From contig CAZAXX010000039.1 in NCBI GenBank assembly GCA_964489265.1, positions 1 to 22,119 on the forward strand: 22,119 bases of DNA. The letters are read 5' to 3'. A program made the position numbers and the translations under genes. The notes beneath the pieces are model-generated. The model was not told the DNA's origin. It ran no database searches and saw only the letters and a list, made by a program, of their open reading frames with translations. Below are positions 1 through 8,459 of the stretch, piece after piece. Source of the DNA: CAYRUP01 sp964489265 (lineage in GTDB: Bacteria > Pseudomonadota > Gammaproteobacteria > DSM-16500). The stretch's first letter is position 1, and every line of letters starts with the position of its first letter.

Positions 1-1088
1 CTCGTATCCCCAGCTGATGCAAACAAGCGCTGATTCGTCGACACATTGGCATGCGCATTATCTTGTGTTTGCACAAAGATATTGCCGCCATGCAGATATT
101 GCCCCAGGAACCGTGCATTCTGGCTGAGACTAATATTTTCCATCAATGCATTACCAGCTAATCCAACGGTCGCTGAATCACGCGCGAAAATATAAGCTCC
201 ATTACTATTCACCCAATACATAAGCACACAACTGTTACCTGACGCCGTGATTTTCCGTAAATTCACATACCCTGCAACGGAAATAAAACCACCTTCCGCA
301 TTCACCGTGAGCGATTTACTGTCCGCACCAATCACACTCACTGCGCCGCCATTTTTGGTATTAATGTTACGAATACCGATCCGACCACACACATTCACCG
401 TGCCGCCACCTAGCGAATTGATGTCAAGACAAGGCGTATTCGAACCCAGAATCGATATCGTGCCTGATCCCATGTTTGTGATATTCAACACTTTCATGTT
501 GCCACTTAACAACGTGTTGCCGGGATTTGTCGAGCGAATAATCAAGCCATTACTCATGACATTATGACCTTCCACTGTAGCGCCACCACCGACCGTAAAA
601 TTACGCAAGTTGTGTATGCCAATGCGAACAATCACTTTGCTAAAATCAACCGTCTGCGACTTATCATCATTTCGTTGCGCAATTAAAATTTTATTACCAG
701 AAACTTGAACGACCGTACCACGCACGGCATCATTCGCGCCTAAAATAAAGACGCTATTGTGATCTTGCCCGCCATCAATTTGTACCTGGAAACAACCTTG
801 CACGGTGACATCGGTAAATTGCGGTACTTTGACTGCAATGATCGTCATTGCTTTATCGGGCATAGCGGTGTTGGCCGCGCGTTCGAGTTCATTGGGCTCA
901 CCGGTAAAAAACCATTTGTCTGCACCGCGCGTCCACAGCGTCGAATTTAAATTAACTTGTGGGATCCAGTTTTCTCCGAGTAAATCATATTTGAGAGGTT
1001 TGCTTGAATAATTCGTGTTGGTGCAGGCGGTCAGCAGGATTGTGATTAGGCTAAAAAGAATAATTGAAAGCAGGCGATGTGATTTCAT
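1..1088 (-). CDS. Putative lipoprotein with repetitive beta-rich, GIN-like region (C-terminus outside window)
   Basis: This open frame starts at the ATG at 1088 and runs off the left edge, giving at least 362 residues with no stop. An AGGA lies six bases before the ATG. The N-terminus (MKSHRLLSIILFSLITILLT) is a short basic stretch plus a hydrophobic stretch ending in the lipobox LLTAC, so lipidation at Cys22 and export to the periplasm or outer membrane are expected. The rest is rich in Gly, Asn, Thr and Val with repeating short units such as 'VGGGATVEG', 'LGGGTVNV' and 'NGGAVSV'. This resembles the right-handed beta repeats of DUF2807/head-GIN proteins, but I recognise only the style and not a definite family. 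The gene is read away from the 1166-3244 gene on the same strand and is separated from it by 77 bases. Function is unknown; a surface or envelope role is inferred. Confidence 0.8.
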   Translation of the reverse strand, partial: MKSHRLLSIILFSLITILLTACTNTNYSSKPLKYDLLGENWIPQVNLNSTLWTRGADKWFFTGEPNELERAANTAMPDKAMTIIAVKVPQFTDVTVQGCFQVQIDGGQDHNSVFILGANDAVRGTVVQVSGNKILIAQRNDDKSQTVDFSKVIVRIGIHNLRNFTVGGGATVEGHNVMSNGLIIRSTNPGNTLLSGNMKVLNITNMGSGTISILGSNTPCLDINSLGGGTVNVCGRIGIRNINTKNGGAVSVIGADSKSLTVNAEGGFISVAGYVNLRKITASGNSCVLMYWVNSNGAYIFARDSATVGLAGNALMENISLSQNARFLGQYLHGGNIFVQTQDNAHANVSTNQRLFASAGDT

Positions 1089-1165
1089 GGCATTCCTTTA
1101 ACGTACACAATTTAAGTAAAATGTATCATAAATAACACTTTAATGTCATCCTGTTTGCGCAAAAA

Positions 1166-3244
1166 TTAACGTCCGCGGTTTTTGAGTTTCCTTAATAACG
1201 AGTTTTGTTTTTCTAAGGCCATTATTAATGTGTTATCTTCCGCAGCTAATAAACTAATGTTATGAATTATTCTTCCTAAATTTCCACCTGCTACGCCTAA
1301 ATAATGAATTTTTGAGTTACCAACCCGTAGCTTTTCAATGATTGCATCGAACTTTTTAGCTAGGCTAGGAAGTTTATCATTTCCAGTTTGTTTTGCTTCT
1401 TTCTCTAAGGTTATCAATTCTTTAATTGCGTTATCTGCAAGTATCTTTATTTCTTTTTTGTGGAAATGCATTTGTTTGAATAATTGCGCTTTATCTATGT
1501 TGCTGTCTAATTGACTTTTTGCGTAAGTAATGTGTGACATAAGCATTGCACGTGCTTTTGTATCAATTTCAAATTTTGGTCTCAGCGTTTCTTCTTTCAG
1601 AGCTTTAATTTCAGCCATGACTGATTGTTTCAAACAGAGTGTTTTTGCATATTCCTGAGTATCGAGTGTGGCTTGTTCTACGATTCTTGGTAACCATGTC
1701 AGATCAAGTGTTACATTAAAACTTTTGAATACGGCTACTATGTGAGGTTGTTCGAAAGACTCAACCATTTCTAAATAGGTGTGAAAGCTGAGATTTATAT
1801 AACCTAAGATAACGGCCTTTACATATTCATTAATATCATCTTCCAGGCAAGGATCGAATTTGTTAACTTCCATGTATTCTTCAAGAAGGGCGATGAGATA
1901 AAATGCATGACCTGAAATCGATGCAGCATAAGCACTGAATTTTTTTGGATCCAATGGATTTGTTTCACCAGCGTCAGTGTATTGATCGACTGTTTTGTTT
2001 CGTATACTTTCAGGCGTTGTAGCATCAAAAAAATTGGGTTGGTTCGAAGCCATTACACCAGGATTTTGGCTAAAAACAGTATCGCCCGTCGCGCTTTTTA
2101 ATTCGGAGAATTTAGGTGTGAAGCTACCTCTACTTACTCTATCTCGACTATGAAGGCGCAGCATACCCGCAGTATGTTTGCTATGTCTTTTCATGAGTTT
2201 GTCTGTTTTTTTCATGGTTGCAGCGGAGATGAGTCCTGGTAGCTCTTCTAAACTAGAAGCAGTTATGCCGATTAAAAAACTTGAAATTTTATTTACTTTC
2301 GCTAGTACGATCTCATTTGTGGCAAGTTGCGCTAAGAGATTTTCGTAATATCTTCTTACAAAATTTTCATTCACAGTGGGCTTTTTATAACGGGGCGCAT
2401 CAAGCATGACTGGATTATTCAAAATTAGGTTTGCTAGCGATTCACCGATTAAATCCCTAAATTTGCCACAATAAATTTTAAATTTTACCAACGCACCGTC
2501 ATAATTCAATGTATCGTACAAATGACGTATTTCATTAAGATAAATTATTGCAGCTGGCAGTCCGCTCGTATAAGATTGCAGTACACCCAAGGTACATATG
2601 ATAAATTCAGAAATATCTAAATTTTTATTCTCACATATGGCAGCATATTCTTTTTTAGAAATATTACCTTTAAATTTGTTGGCATCTAAAATTGGAAGTA
2701 ATGCTGTATAAGCATAATCATCGAGATATTCATCGATTTCACGCGAGATATTATTATCAATGGATTGAACCAGCGAAAATTTTGCTGATATTGAAAGCTG
2801 TGTATCGGGAATGAGTTGCATTGCTGTTTTAACTACATAGGCTTTATTTTTTATATCTAAATCAGAGAGCATGACTGAAGTTATCGCTAATACTGTACCA
2901 CTTAAGTATTGGAAATTATCTTCATCAGCAGAAGATAATTCGACAAGATATCTCAACGCATTGGGTGTTCTTTCCAGATTTGGGTAGATTTGTTTGATGG
3001 GCTCAAAAAGCATTTCTCTAATTTCATCTTGATTATTTAGCAAAAAAGCTTTGAGTAAACGTGATTTATCCTGAGTCGACAGATCACTCAAATATGCACT
3101 AAGACTTCCTGGTAGACTTAAAGAAGTTTCGATTGCGGTTTTTAATGCAGCCAACCCTTTGTGCTCTTCAGCATATTTGGCATCTTCGGCACGAGCGTTA
3201 GTAATTTTTTGAAAATAGAGTGCAGGCGATGTAATTGTCACCAT
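1166..3244 (-). CDS. Hypothetical 692-residue helical protein, lineage-specific effector candidate
   Basis: The protein is 692 residues long, starts at ATG 3244, and has a GAGG about 11 bases upstream. It has no signal peptide and no clear membrane segment. It is mostly predicted helical, with many Leu, Lys, Glu and Ser residues. The last ~60 residues contain a leucine-heptad stretch (about 'ISLLAAEDNTLIMALEKQ') ending in a basic tail (LLRKLKNRGR). A low-complexity linker near the middle (about residues 360-430, rich in Ser, Arg, Asn and Thr) separates two helical halves. I recognise no family. It stands alone between a lipoprotein gene and the TPR-methyltransferase, all on the minus strand. 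A possible -10 (TATACT) lies on the minus strand at 3276-3271. Large orphan helical proteins of this kind in Legionellales are often secreted effectors, but nothing in the sequence proves secretion. Confidence 0.75.
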   Translation of the reverse strand: MVTITSPALYFQKITNARAEDAKYAEEHKGLAALKTAIETSLSLPGSLSAYLSDLSTQDKSRLLKAFLLNNQDEIREMLFEPIKQIYPNLERTPNALRYLVELSSADEDNFQYLSGTVLAITSVMLSDLDIKNKAYVVKTAMQLIPDTQLSISAKFSLVQSIDNNISREIDEYLDDYAYTALLPILDANKFKGNISKKEYAAICENKNLDISEFIICTLGVLQSYTSGLPAAIIYLNEIRHLYDTLNYDGALVKFKIYCGKFRDLIGESLANLILNNPVMLDAPRYKKPTVNENFVRRYYENLLAQLATNEIVLAKVNKISSFLIGITASSLEELPGLISAATMKKTDKLMKRHSKHTAGMLRLHSRDRVSRGSFTPKFSELKSATGDTVFSQNPGVMASNQPNFFDATTPESIRNKTVDQYTDAGETNPLDPKKFSAYAASISGHAFYLIALLEEYMEVNKFDPCLEDDINEYVKAVILGYINLSFHTYLEMVESFEQPHIVAVFKSFNVTLDLTWLPRIVEQATLDTQEYAKTLCLKQSVMAEIKALKEETLRPKFEIDTKARAMLMSHITYAKSQLDSNIDKAQLFKQMHFHKKEIKILADNAIKELITLEKEAKQTGNDKLPSLAKKFDAIIEKLRVGNSKIHYLGVAGGNLGRIIHNISLLAAEDNTLIMALEKQNSLLRKLKNRGR

Positions 3245-3270
3245 AAATGAATAAACCTCGAGATGCTGCT

Positions 3271-3276
3271 AGTATA
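3271..3276 (-). promoter_or_regulatory. Possible -10 box of the 692-residue protein gene
   Basis: On the minus strand this reads TATACT, five of six to the sigma-70 -10 consensus. It lies about 27 bases before the ATG at 3244, with a GAGG in the leader. No good -35 at 17 bases is visible (TTGCTA lies about 19 bases upstream). Confidence 0.35.
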
Positions 3277-3323
3277 ATTAATTATCTGAATATATTAGCA
3301 AAAAAATGTACAAAATGAAAGCG

Positions 3324-3340
3324 ATTGTTAAATTAACAAT
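3324..3340. repeat. 17-bp perfect palindrome between TPR-methyltransferase and 692-residue protein genes
   Basis: ATTGTTAA and TTAACAAT are exact inverted copies around a single A. It lies 12 bases past the stop of the TPR-methyltransferase gene and about 80 bases before the next start. No T-run follows on the minus strand, so an AT-rich operator is as likely as a weak terminator. Confidence 0.4.
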
Positions 3341-3352
3341 ACAATCAAAGCG

Positions 3353-4951
3353 TTAAATAGATTGCAAAACATACAAATGCCCCGCCACGGGCACATTATT
3401 TTGCATACGTGTTTCAATTACTTGATAATTTGCGATTTTCAAACCATTCTCTTTTGCCAACTGATCCAGATACTTTTTCTGATGTGAAAACCGCCCTGAT
3501 TGATTCATCTTGTAATCAACCTCATCCGCGATTTCAGCATTAAAGATAAATAAGCCACCTTCACGCAATGCTGTTTTTGCATGTTGAAAAATGGCAGCCA
3601 GATCGCCGACATACACCAACACATCGCCTGCTAAAATCAAATCATACGCAGCAGATTGCTGTGCCAGAAAACTATCAAGCTCATTGCAGCTCAACGTATC
3701 GTAAATATTTTTTTCCTGAGCGACCGCCAACATGTTTTCTGACAAATCAACGCCAGTTAACGATTTCGCTAAATTTTTAAATGGAATTCCACACAATCCC
3801 GTGCCACAGCCTAAATCCAGAATATCTAAACTGTTTGCTGCAGGATTTCGTGTTTTCAGCAACGCTTCATACAAATGCGCAGGGACTTTGTAATCAAGCG
3901 CGTTTAACAAATGCGGTTCATAATGGTCGGCGTACGCATCAAATAAAGATTTCACATAATCCGTCGGTGCCGCGAGCAAACGCTGATTTTGTGACAACAT
4001 CGTCACCGTATATTGGATCGCCTGATTTTCCGGTTGTAAACGCGCGGCTTCTTTAAAATGCTGCAGCGCAAAAGCAGGATGTTGTTTAGCAAGAAAGGCA
4101 ACGCCTAAATTATTATGCGCAGCAAATAAATCAGGCTGAATCTGCACGGTTTTTTGATAATATTGAATCGAATTATCCACATTACCTTGTTGCATGTTGA
4201 TGACACCTAAATTAAATAAAATCTGCGGATCTTTATCAGAAATTTCCAGCGCTTTTAAATAATGTTTTTTTGCTTCATCCAGCGCGCCTTTTTTCAAATA
4301 ACAAGTGGCAATGTTTGATTGAGTTTCGAAATGAAATGGCTGTGCTTCTTCAATTACTAAAAATTCTCTTAATGCATCAGTGAGGTTGTCTTGCTGCATG
4401 AATACACAGCTCAAATGAAAACGCGCAGCGAAATGATCGGGTGATTTTTCTAATAAAGTTTGAAATGTTTTTATGGCATCAGCAAATTGATTTTTCTTTG
4501 TTTCAGCTAAGCCTAAATTATAATACGCATCGATATATTCCGGTTGTTTTTGAATAACCTGGCGATATGTTTCTATCGCAAGATCTAATTTTCCCTGGGC
4601 ATAATAAATTGTACCTAAATTATTTAATGCCGGAATATAATCCGGATTTATCTTCAGAGTGTTTGTTAAAACATCCGCAGCTTTCTCGAATAAACCTTGA
4701 ATTTTTAACACATTCGCCAAATGCAAATTTAATACGCGATTATTTTTTTGAAGTTTGAGTGCCGATTCAAAATACTGAGTCGCATCGGCAAAATTTTCTT
4801 GTTGCGCATAAAGAATTCCTAATCCATGTAATGCTTCGATTTCCCGCGGGTTTTTCCGTAAATAAGCTAAATAACCCTTTTCCGCATCATCAAACTGACC
4901 TGATTGATGAAGCGCGTGGATAGTCGCAAGATCAAGATTTTTTTTCTTCAT
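3353..4951 (-). CDS. TPR-repeat protein fused to a SAM-dependent methyltransferase (COG4976-like)
   Basis: The protein has 532 residues. Residues ~5-320 hold about nine tetratricopeptide repeats (for example 'ALNNLGTIYYAQGKLDLAIE', 'AAHNNLGVAFLAKQHPAFAL'), a scaffold for protein contacts. Residues ~370-532 form a class I methyltransferase: motif I DILDLGCGTG is at residues 376-385, an acidic residue follows in 'LTGVDLSENML', and a 'YDLILAGDVLVYVGDL' strand comes later. The end 'NNVPVAGHLYVLQ' is typical of predicted methyltransferases that carry TPRs. The likely activity is SAM-dependent methyl transfer to a protein or small substrate bound through the TPR part; the substrate is unknown. No signal peptide or membrane helix is visible, so it is probably cytosolic. 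It is divergent from aroA, with 54 bases between the starts. The start ATG has only a weak GGTG upstream. Confidence 0.9.
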   Translation of the reverse strand: MKKKNLDLATIHALHQSGQFDDAEKGYLAYLRKNPREIEALHGLGILYAQQENFADATQYFESALKLQKNNRVLNLHLANVLKIQGLFEKAADVLTNTLKINPDYIPALNNLGTIYYAQGKLDLAIETYRQVIQKQPEYIDAYYNLGLAETKKNQFADAIKTFQTLLEKSPDHFAARFHLSCVFMQQDNLTDALREFLVIEEAQPFHFETQSNIATCYLKKGALDEAKKHYLKALEISDKDPQILFNLGVINMQQGNVDNSIQYYQKTVQIQPDLFAAHNNLGVAFLAKQHPAFALQHFKEAARLQPENQAIQYTVTMLSQNQRLLAAPTDYVKSLFDAYADHYEPHLLNALDYKVPAHLYEALLKTRNPAANSLDILDLGCGTGLCGIPFKNLAKSLTGVDLSENMLAVAQEKNIYDTLSCNELDSFLAQQSAAYDLILAGDVLVYVGDLAAIFQHAKTALREGGLFIFNAEIADEVDYKMNQSGRFSHQKKYLDQLAKENGLKIANYQVIETRMQNNVPVAGHLYVLQSI

Positions 4952-5005
4952 GTAGCACCGTAATGATATATACTTATATCAGTCGATTTTAGGGTAAATT
5001 CAGTC

Positions 5006-6289
5006 ATGACGCGACACATTCAAACAATAAATAAGCCCATCGAGGCACGCATCACGATCCCAGGTTCTAAAAGTATCACGAACCGGGCGTTGTTATTGGC
5101 TGCTTTAGCGGATGGTGTTTCGGAAATTTCTGGTGTCTTAGTCAGTGATGATACAACTGCTTTTATCAATGCATTACGCAATTTAGGCGTCATGCTGCAA
5201 TTTGATGAAACCACTAAAACCTGCATTGTGGGCGGTTGCTCTGGCCGGTTTCCAAAAACGGAAGCGATAATCTGGTGTGCGGAGGCGGGCACCGTCGCGC
5301 GATTTTTATTGGCAGCGTGTGCTTCTTCGCCGGGCAAATTTACTTTTGATGGTTCAGCTCGGTTACGCGAACGTCCAATCGAATTATTACTCAAAACACT
5401 TTGCGTGCAGGGCGCGAGTGTTACGCCAGAAAATGCGAAAAACATGCCGTTTATCTTAACAGGAAGCGAAGGATTAGAAGGCGGCGAAATTGAAATTGAT
5501 GGATCGGAAACGGGACAATTTATTTCTGCGTTGTTAATGGTTGCACCTTTTGCGCAATCGCCGCTCTTGATCAAAACCGCTCGATTAGTCAGTGCCTCGT
5601 ATGTTGATATGACCTGCGCCATGATGGGTGAATTTGGTGTGTTAGTGCGACGCATGCATCAGGAACGTTTTTTTATTCCAGTGCCACAGCGATATGTCGC
5701 ACGTGATTATGTCGTTGAACCGGATTTAAGTACGGCCTCTTATTTTTTTGCAGCGGCTGCTGTGACAGCCGGGCAAGTTACCATTCAAGCGGTCGATGTA
5801 AAAAACTCGAAACAAGGTGACATTCGTTTTCTCACAACCTTACAAAAAATGGGTTGTGAAATTATCGAAACTACAGATGGTTTAACCATCAAAGGTCCGA
5901 CTGAATTGCAAGGCGTAAATGTGGATATGCGTGCAGGTTCAGATACATTTATGACATTAGCTGCTATTGCACCTTTCGCAAAAACACCAACAACTATCAC
6001 GAATATCGGTCACACTCGCTTGCAAGAATCTAATCGAATTACCGTGATGCGTGAAGAATTAGAAAAATTAAATGTGAAGGTGGAGGAGGGACCGGATTGG
6101 ATTCGAGTTTATCCGAGCGAACCACGCGGTGCTTTGGTGCATGCGCATAATGATCATCGCATTGCTATGTCGCTGTCGATTATTGGGTTGCGCGTCAACG
6201 GATTGGAAATTGAAGGCGCTGAATGTGTCACAAAAACCTGTCCAGATTTCTTTGCATTGTGGGATAAGCTTTATGTTTCCAATCATTAA
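5006..6289 (+). CDS. aroA: 3-phosphoshikimate 1-carboxyvinyltransferase (EPSP synthase)
   Basis: The 427-residue length is normal for EPSP synthase, which joins shikimate-3-phosphate and phosphoenolpyruvate in the sixth step of the shikimate pathway in the cytosol. Visible landmarks are PGSKSITNRAL with catalytic Lys22, Asp313 in 'AGSDTFMT', Glu341 in 'LQESNRITVM', 'HNDHRIAMS', and a C-terminal 'KTCPDFFALW'. The K22/D313/E341 positions equal the E. coli numbering. The PEP/glyphosate loop differs from the usual LGNAGTAMRP: here it reads CAEAGTVARF (residues ~90-100), keeping the Gly (Gly95) but replacing the Asn and the Pro. This is the first gene of a plus-strand run and overlaps the next gene by 17 bases, which suggests translational coupling. 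A possible -10 (TATACT, 4969-4974) lies in the short divergent region; AGGG lies 11 bases before the start. Confidence 0.96.
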   Translation: MTRHIQTINKPIEARITIPGSKSITNRALLLAALADGVSEISGVLVSDDTTAFINALRNLGVMLQFDETTKTCIVGGCSGRFPKTEAIIWCAEAGTVARFLLAACASSPGKFTFDGSARLRERPIELLLKTLCVQGASVTPENAKNMPFILTGSEGLEGGEIEIDGSETGQFISALLMVAPFAQSPLLIKTARLVSASYVDMTCAMMGEFGVLVRRMHQERFFIPVPQRYVARDYVVEPDLSTASYFFAAAAVTAGQVTIQAVDVKNSKQGDIRFLTTLQKMGCEIIETTDGLTIKGPTELQGVNVDMRAGSDTFMTLAAIAPFAKTPTTITNIGHTRLQESNRITVMREELEKLNVKVEEGPDWIRVYPSEPRGALVHAHNDHRIAMSLSIIGLRVNGLEIEGAECVTKTCPDFFALWDKLYVSNH

Positions 6290-6698
6290 ATTTTTGCATG
6301 TGCTCTGTGGAGTTTCTTTTTTCGGAATTATCATCGCACAATTTTTTTATATTGCACGCAGTTACCAACAACAAGATCGCTCTTTAATTGATTATTCCAT
6401 CCGGGCAAGTTATTTTGGCGATGCGATTATTTTCTTTTGTATTTTGATTCAATTGGTAACGTCATTTTATCTGGTTTCTGCAGGTCACTTCACGTTAGCT
6501 GTGCCGTGGATTTTTGTGGCGTATCATGCGTTTGGTTTTTTAATTTTTTTATGGTTAGCAACAGTCATCATAAAAAAATTCTATTTCTCGATCAAAACTT
6601 TTTATATTTTAAATAGCGTGATGATTTTAACTTTTCTTATCATCATTCATGATGCAGTCATGCAAAGCACTGGGTTTGAATTTTTATTTAGGAAATAA
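6273..6698 (+). CDS. Small four-helix integral membrane protein (unknown; next to DUF2269/DoxX-like genes)
   Basis: I place the start at the ATG at 6273, inside the last codons of aroA, because the frame upstream only shadows aroA. The product has 141 residues and about four membrane helices: residues ~3-26, ~47-70, ~76-102 and ~106-128. The N-terminus (MFPIIKFLHVLCGVSFFG) resembles the start of the DUF2269 protein encoded at 7989 ('WIKILHIISASVLFGTG'), so the two may be distant relatives. It lies between aroA and an SDR/DoxX-like fusion, with only four bases before the next start, so the genes are probably co-transcribed. No catalytic motif is seen. An inner-membrane partner of the SDR/DoxX protein is a context-based guess. 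Confidence 0.8.
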   Translation: MFPIIKFLHVLCGVSFFGIIIAQFFYIARSYQQQDRSLIDYSIRASYFGDAIIFFCILIQLVTSFYLVSAGHFTLAVPWIFVAYHAFGFLIFLWLATVIIKKFYFSIKTFYILNSVMILTFLIIIHDAVMQSTGFEFLFRK

Positions 6699-6702
6699 CA
6701 CG

Positions 6703-7989
6703 ATGCGTATTTTGATAACGGGTGCGAATGGTTTTATTGCAAGAGAAATTATCGCGCGATTATCGCTTGCTAATCATGAGATCATTGCGTGTGTGCATAA
6801 TCAGTTATTAGAGAATGTTCCGCACTCGCGAGTTTTCAGAGTAGATTTTACCAAAGCGATCACGCCAGATCATTGGCTAAAGCATTTGAATGATGTAGAT
6901 GCTGTCATCAATTGCGTCGGTGTTTTTCAGACAGCCAAAGAAAAAACAATGTGGAATATTCACTATGACGCACCCAAGGCATTGTTTGATGCTTGCGTGC
7001 TGCGCGGCATAAAAAAAATAATTCAAATTTCAGCGCTGGGAGTGGATAAAGTCGATGTGCCGTATGCAAAAAGTAAATTAGCGCTGGATGAGTATTTGCA
7101 AACCCTCGCGATTGATTCGACGATTATTCGCCCAGGATTGGTTTATGGAAAAGGCTCGTATGGCGGTTCTTCGTTATTTCGTGGCTTGGCAGGTTTTCCT
7201 TTTGTAATCCCATTGCCAGGTAAAGCAACTCAATTGCAACAACCTGTGCACGTAGATGATTTAACCTGTATCGTTGAAAAATCATTATTGCTTCACGGCA
7301 AACAATTACTGACGGCTGTTGGCGAAGAACAACTTTCCGCAAAAAATCTGTTGCTTAAATTGCGTTCCTGGCTAGGCTTTCGTAAAGCATTCACTTTTTC
7401 CGTACCCGATTTATTTATAAAAATCGGCGCAAAAATCGGGAATTTATTACCGAATTCGCCATTGAGTGAAACAGGCGTAAAAATGATGACGGTGGATAAC
7501 ATTGCGAGTGAAGCTGAAATAAAAAATTTAGAAAAAATAACGCAGCTGAAGCCACGCGGTTTTACCCAAGGATTAAATGGCATGGTGAGCAGTGTGCAAG
7601 ATCGTTGGCATGCCAGATTATTTTTTCTGCGTCCGTTGTTGCGTTTGAGTATTGCTTTTATCTGGATATTTTCAGGAATCATTAGCGTGTTGCCGATCTC
7701 GGCACCCATGAGTTTTGATTTAATGAATCAAGCGAATATTCCTGTTTCTCTACAATCTTTTGTTTTATATTTTTTTAGCGTACTCGATATTTTGTTGGGA
7801 CTTGCGACGTTATTGAATTATCGCTTGTTGCTCACTGGATTTTTGCAATGCACTGTTGTTGTGATGTATACGATTGTTATTTCTATTTTACTCCCGAATT
7901 TTTGGCTGCATCCGTTTGCGCCGATCGCAAAAAATATTCCGATTGTCGTTGCAACATTAATTATGATGGCTTTAGAGAGTGAGCGTTAA
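6703..7989 (+). CDS. SDR-family NAD(P)-binding protein fused to a DoxX-like membrane domain
   Basis: I chose the ATG at 6703 (AGGA nine bases upstream) rather than the earlier in-frame ATG at 6649, which lies inside the preceding gene. The product has 428 residues. Residues 1-~295 are an atypical/extended short-chain dehydrogenase: a dinucleotide loop GANGFIA at 7-13 (GxxGxxA) and a YxxxK pair at Tyr121/Lys125. Residues ~305-428 hold about four hydrophobic helices resembling a DoxX-like domain. Such fusions often sit beside DUF2269 genes, as here, where the next ATG overlaps this stop by one base (TAATG). The soluble part probably faces the cytosol and binds NAD(P)H. Substrate unknown; a quinone- or lipid-linked redox role is only inferred. 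Confidence 0.88.
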   Translation: MRILITGANGFIAREIIARLSLANHEIIACVHNQLLENVPHSRVFRVDFTKAITPDHWLKHLNDVDAVINCVGVFQTAKEKTMWNIHYDAPKALFDACVLRGIKKIIQISALGVDKVDVPYAKSKLALDEYLQTLAIDSTIIRPGLVYGKGSYGGSSLFRGLAGFPFVIPLPGKATQLQQPVHVDDLTCIVEKSLLLHGKQLLTAVGEEQLSAKNLLLKLRSWLGFRKAFTFSVPDLFIKIGAKIGNLLPNSPLSETGVKMMTVDNIASEAEIKNLEKITQLKPRGFTQGLNGMVSSVQDRWHARLFFLRPLLRLSIAFIWIFSGIISVLPISAPMSFDLMNQANIPVSLQSFVLYFFSVLDILLGLATLLNYRLLLTGFLQCTVVVMYTIVISILLPNFWLHPFAPIAKNIPIVVATLIMMALESER

Positions 7990-8459
7990 TGTTATACGCA
8001 TGGATTAAGATACTTCACATCATCAGTGCGTCAGTTTTGTTTGGAACAGGCTTAGGCACTGCTTTTTATATGTTTTATGTGAATCTACAAAAAGATGTTG
8101 CGTTGATTGCGAAGGCGACTGCTGCAGTTGTCATAGCGGATTGGCTTTTTACTGCAACATCGGGTGTGATCCAAGCACTGACTGGATTTGTTTTAGTTTA
8201 TTTGAAAGGCTATTCATTATTAAGCTTGTGGGTGTTCGGCTCGATAGCAGGTTACGTGATCGCGGGAATGTGTTGGTTGCCAGTTGTTTGGTTGCAAATG
8301 CGTTGTCGTGATTTGGCGCTGCATGCAGCGATGAATAAAACTTCTTTGCCAGCGAAGTATTATTGTTATTTTACGACGTGGTGGTTGTTAGGTATCCCTG
8401 CCTTTATTGCATTGATCGGAGTTTTTTATTTGATGGCGAATCGGCCGTTAAGTTTTTAA
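7989..8459 (+). CDS. DUF2269-family integral membrane protein
   Basis: The product has 156 residues and about four membrane helices. It matches the DUF2269 pattern well: 'ILHIISASVLFGTGLGTAFYM' at the start, 'VVIADWLFTATSGVIQALTGF' in helix 2, 'AGMCWLPVVWLQMRCRDLA' in helix 3, and a final helix near residues 128-150. The family is of unknown function and is often encoded beside DoxX-like/SDR proteins. The start codon overlaps the previous stop by one base, so it is translationally coupled. Its stop overlaps the stop of the convergent 8456-8974 gene by four bases, leaving no room for a dedicated terminator. It is the last gene of the aroA run. Confidence 0.9.
   Translation: MLYAWIKILHIISASVLFGTGLGTAFYMFYVNLQKDVALIAKATAAVVIADWLFTATSGVIQALTGFVLVYLKGYSLLSLWVFGSIAGYVIAGMCWLPVVWLQMRCRDLALHAAMNKTSLPAKYYCYFTTWWLLGIPAFIALIGVFYLMANRPLSF

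Noticed and set aside
247..567. 106-residue plus-strand open frame at the left edge
   Set aside because: It is antisense to the lipoprotein frame, which has a lipobox, ribosome site and continuous repeat structure.
1144..1153. TGTCATCCTG as a further copy of the repeat
   Set aside because: Only ten bases match and no second arm exists; it may be chance.
4965..4980. GATATA-TACT-TATATC inverted repeat between the TPR-methyltransferase and aroA
   Set aside because: Arms of six bases in AT-rich promoter DNA are expected by chance; no further support.
5020..5655. 211-residue minus-strand open frame inside aroA
   Set aside because: It is the antisense shadow of a well-conserved gene, with no ribosome site or family resemblance.
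6129..6272. Upstream extension of the 141-residue membrane protein
   Set aside because: It reads through aroA in another frame and adds a non-membrane stretch; ATG 6273 gives a protein beginning with a membrane helix.
6649..6702. ATG 6649 as start of the SDR-DoxX protein
   Set aside because: It lies inside the previous gene; ATG 6703 has AGGA at good spacing and places the dinucleotide motif at the N-terminus as usual.
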